From: Verrucomicrobiales bacterium
GTDB lineage: Bacteria > Verrucomicrobiota > Verrucomicrobiia > Limisphaerales > UBA9464
Assembly: GCA_003445095.1 (NCBI GenBank)
Contig: DLVS01000176.1
Coordinates: 1 to 7,537 of the forward strand
Length of the DNA stretch: 7,537 nt
Reading direction: 5' to 3'
In this document: piece by piece, positions 6,145 through 7,537 of the stretch
Position numbering within the stretch: position 1 is the stretch's first letter
Layout of the letters: each line of letters starts with the position of its first letter
Translations under genes and position numbers: made by a program
The notes under the pieces: generated by a model
Told to the model about the DNA's origin: nothing
The model's input: the letters and a program-made list of their open reading frames with translations, nothing else
Database searches by the model: none

Positions 6145-7431
6145 TTATCCGGTGGCAACGGCACCCGGTTCCGGTTGGGACGCCTGTCGGCGTACGACCT
6201 CTCCGCGGGCCGCTTCCAGAATGGTCGCGGCTGCGTCGCCGATCTCGGGAATCTTGCTGAGATCGGCAACTTCCGCTTCGAGAAGGCCTTCGACCCCATG
6301 GAACCCACTAACCACCAAAATCCGGGCGTGGGCTTCGGAAATTCCAGGAACCGAAGCCAATTCTTGGACCGCATGGTCCACTCGCGCGTCGAAGCTGTTG
6401 GCGTCCGCCTCGGCTTCGATGTCGATTTGCCATCCGGTCAGGCGCGACGCGAGCCGAGCATTCTGGCCGCGCCGACCAACCGCCAGCGGCAACTGATCGG
6501 CGCTGGTCGTCACCAGGATGCGCTTGCTCGCCTCGTTGACCACGAAGGTCTTCACGGTGGCCGGGTCCAACGCCTTGGCTACAAACTTCTTGATGTCCGC
6601 GGACCACGGAATGATATCCACCTTCTCGTTGTTCAGTTCGCGAACGATGTTTTTCACCCGTTGTCCCCGCAGCCCAACGCAGGCACCAACAGGATCCACC
6701 TTTGGGTCACGCGAATAGACGGCGAGCTTGGTACGGAACCCGGGTTCGCGGGCGATGGCTTTGACCTCAATGGTACCATCGTTGAGCTCAGCTACTTCCA
6801 ACTTGAACAGCTTCAGAACGAAATTGGGGTCGGCCCGGCTTAGGATGATCTCGGGGCCGTGAATCGTTTGTTCCACCGCCTTCACGAAACACCGAATGCG
6901 CTCGCCCACTTGGTACTCCTCAATGGCAACGCGTTCGCGGTTGGGCAGGATGGCCTCAAACTTGCCCAGGTCGAGGACGACATCGGATTTGTCGAATCGG
7001 CGCACTGTGCCGCTGACGATATCGCCCACTCGATCCTTAAACTCCTCGTACACCATCGCTTTCTCAGCCTTGCGGATGTACCCGGTGAGAGCCTGCTTGG
7101 CGTACTGTGAGGCGATGCGTCCGAAGCCGGTTGGAGTCACCTCAACTTCGACCTCATCGCCCACTTTCGCGTCAGGGTAACCCGCCCGCCGGGCATCGAA
7201 CACCGACAACTGATCGTGCTTAGAAATAATCCGATCCGCGACAATCAACTTCGCCCAAGCTTTGATTTCACCCGACTTGCCGTTGATCTCGACACGTAAT
7301 TCTCGAGCCGGGCCGACTGCCTTTTTGGCGGCAGCCAAGAGCGCCTCCTGGACAGCGCCCAGAAGAATTTCACGGCTAATGCCCTTTTCCCGTTCGAAAT
7401 ATTCCAAATTCGCGAGCAACTCGGCATTCAT
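6145..7431 (-). CDS. nusA: Transcription termination/antitermination factor NusA
   Basis: NusA binds RNA polymerase and nascent RNA. It lengthens pauses, enhances hairpin-dependent termination and takes part in rRNA antitermination. The 428-residue protein has the N-terminal polymerase-binding domain (1 to about 130, starting MNAELLANLEYFEREKGI), then an S1 RNA-binding barrel (about 134-200). Two KH domains follow, with GxxG loops GLRG at 253-256 (inside DPVGACVGLRGQRVKNIV) and GRRG at 319-322 (AVGRRGQNARLASRLTGW). One helix-hairpin-helix unit at about 353-410 contains the two loops VPGIS and IPEIG. E. coli NusA (495 aa) has two such C-terminal repeats and B. subtilis NusA has none, so this is an intermediate architecture. 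The ATG at 7429-7431 gives the family-typical N-terminus. A GAGGTG lies 14 nt before the ATG, too far to be a normal Shine-Dalgarno site. It is the first gene of the operon visible here. An intrinsic terminator sits 31 nt upstream. Confidence 0.97.
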   Translation of the reverse strand: MNAELLANLEYFEREKGISREILLGAVQEALLAAAKKAVGPARELRVEINGKSGEIKAWAKLIVADRIISKHDQLSVFDARRAGYPDAKVGDEVEVEVTPTGFGRIASQYAKQALTGYIRKAEKAMVYEEFKDRVGDIVSGTVRRFDKSDVVLDLGKFEAILPNRERVAIEEYQVGERIRCFVKAVEQTIHGPEIILSRADPNFVLKLFKLEVAELNDGTIEVKAIAREPGFRTKLAVYSRDPKVDPVGACVGLRGQRVKNIVRELNNEKVDIIPWSADIKKFVAKALDPATVKTFVVNEASKRILVTTSADQLPLAVGRRGQNARLASRLTGWQIDIEAEADANSFDARVDHAVQELASVPGISEAHARILVVSGFHGVEGLLEAEVADLSKIPEIGDAAATILEAARGEVVRRQASQPEPGAVATG

Positions 7432-7462
7432 AGGTCAGCAATCAGCACCTCACCGGGGTAAC

Positions 7463-7489
7463 AAAAAAGCCGGTTGTGAAAACCGACTT
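7463..7489 (-). terminator. Intrinsic terminator immediately upstream of nusA
   Basis: In the minus-strand transcript, AAGUCGGUU pairs with AACCGGCUU around a UUCAC loop. That makes nine pairs including one G-U wobble, and a run of six U follows at once (7468 down to 7463). An A-rich flank on the 5' side completes the classic shape. On the plus strand the wobble becomes an A-C mismatch and no T-run follows, so the element is directional. The last U is 31 nt before the nusA ATG. It either ends an upstream transcript, leaving very little room for a nusA promoter, or acts as a conditional terminator inside the nusA leader. Confidence 0.75.
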
Positions 7490-7493
7490 CTCC

Positions 7494-7510
7494 GTGGCGA
7501 CGATCGCCAC
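7494..7510 (-). promoter_or_regulatory. Perfect 7-bp hairpin upstream of the nusA-leader terminator
   Basis: GTGGCGA and TCGCCAC form a perfect inverted repeat around a 3-nt loop, ending four bases before the start of the terminator stem in the direction of transcription. It looks like the preceding stem of a structured leader or of a short non-coding transcript that ends at the terminator. I do not recognise a known riboswitch core here, but only 27 further bases are visible before the window edge. Confidence 0.45.
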
Positions 7511-7537
7511 CTGCACCCAGCGGCTCAGAAACTGACG

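Noticed and set aside
6175..6843. A 222-codon plus-strand frame antisense to nusA
   Set aside because: It lies wholly opposite the NusA KH and C-terminal regions. It has no recognisable domain and no ribosome site, and is explained as a shadow of nusA.
7429..7537. An open minus-strand frame entering from the right edge whose TGA overlaps the nusA ATG as ATGA (about 35 codons visible), possibly rimP
   Set aside because: The translation does not resemble a RimP C-terminus, and the frame would run through a strong terminator, which is unlikely inside a coding gene. Another frame is also open to 7442, so openness here means little.

Overview
The window holds a compact block of bacterial housekeeping genes on the minus strand, nusA – infB – rbfA – nrnA-like DHH phosphoesterase – truB – ribF. 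It runs from about 7431 down to 433. The 3' end of one unrelated plus-strand gene enters from the left edge and converges on ribF. I see no mobile element, CRISPR array, tRNA or rRNA gene, and no toxin or defence genes. This is a core-genome region, not an accessory island.

Organism: the DNA is fairly GC-rich. The gene order is nusA-infB-rbfA-DHH-truB-ribF, with no ylxR, no ylxQ and no rpsO/pnp. TruB is short (no PUA domain), NusA has one C-terminal helix-hairpin-helix unit, and IF2 has two IF2_N modules joined by a Pro/Ala/Val-rich linker. Together these point to a Gram-negative-type bacterium outside Proteobacteria and Firmicutes. A Verrucomicrobiota (Pedosphaera/Limisphaera-like) source fits my memory of such proteins best. 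This is inference from sequence flavour and could be wrong at phylum level.

Layout, right to left in the direction of transcription: 7432-7537 is a structured leader with a perfect 7-bp hairpin, then a textbook intrinsic terminator whose U-run ends 31 nt before the nusA ATG. nusA is followed by a 90-nt gap with two tandem hairpins, then infB. A 66-nt gap precedes rbfA, and a 29-nt gap precedes the DHH gene. The DHH stop and the truB start overlap as TAATG, and 20 nt separate truB from ribF. ribF ends 87 nt from the converging plus-strand gene, with no clear intrinsic terminator between them.

How the genes work together: NusA controls RNA polymerase pausing, termination and antitermination (including on rRNA operons). 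IF2 drives translation initiation. RbfA matures the 30S subunit. TruB modifies tRNA U55. The DHH enzyme recycles very short RNAs and pAp. RibF makes FMN and FAD. All but RibF serve the RNA and translation machinery, and their spacing supports cotranscription. The points most worth a second look are the terminator just upstream of nusA (possible attenuation or autoregulation), the nusA-infB hairpins, the lack of good Shine-Dalgarno sites before all six genes, and a G-quadruplex-capable tract opposite the IF2 polyproline run. I found no credible undescribed multi-gene system here.
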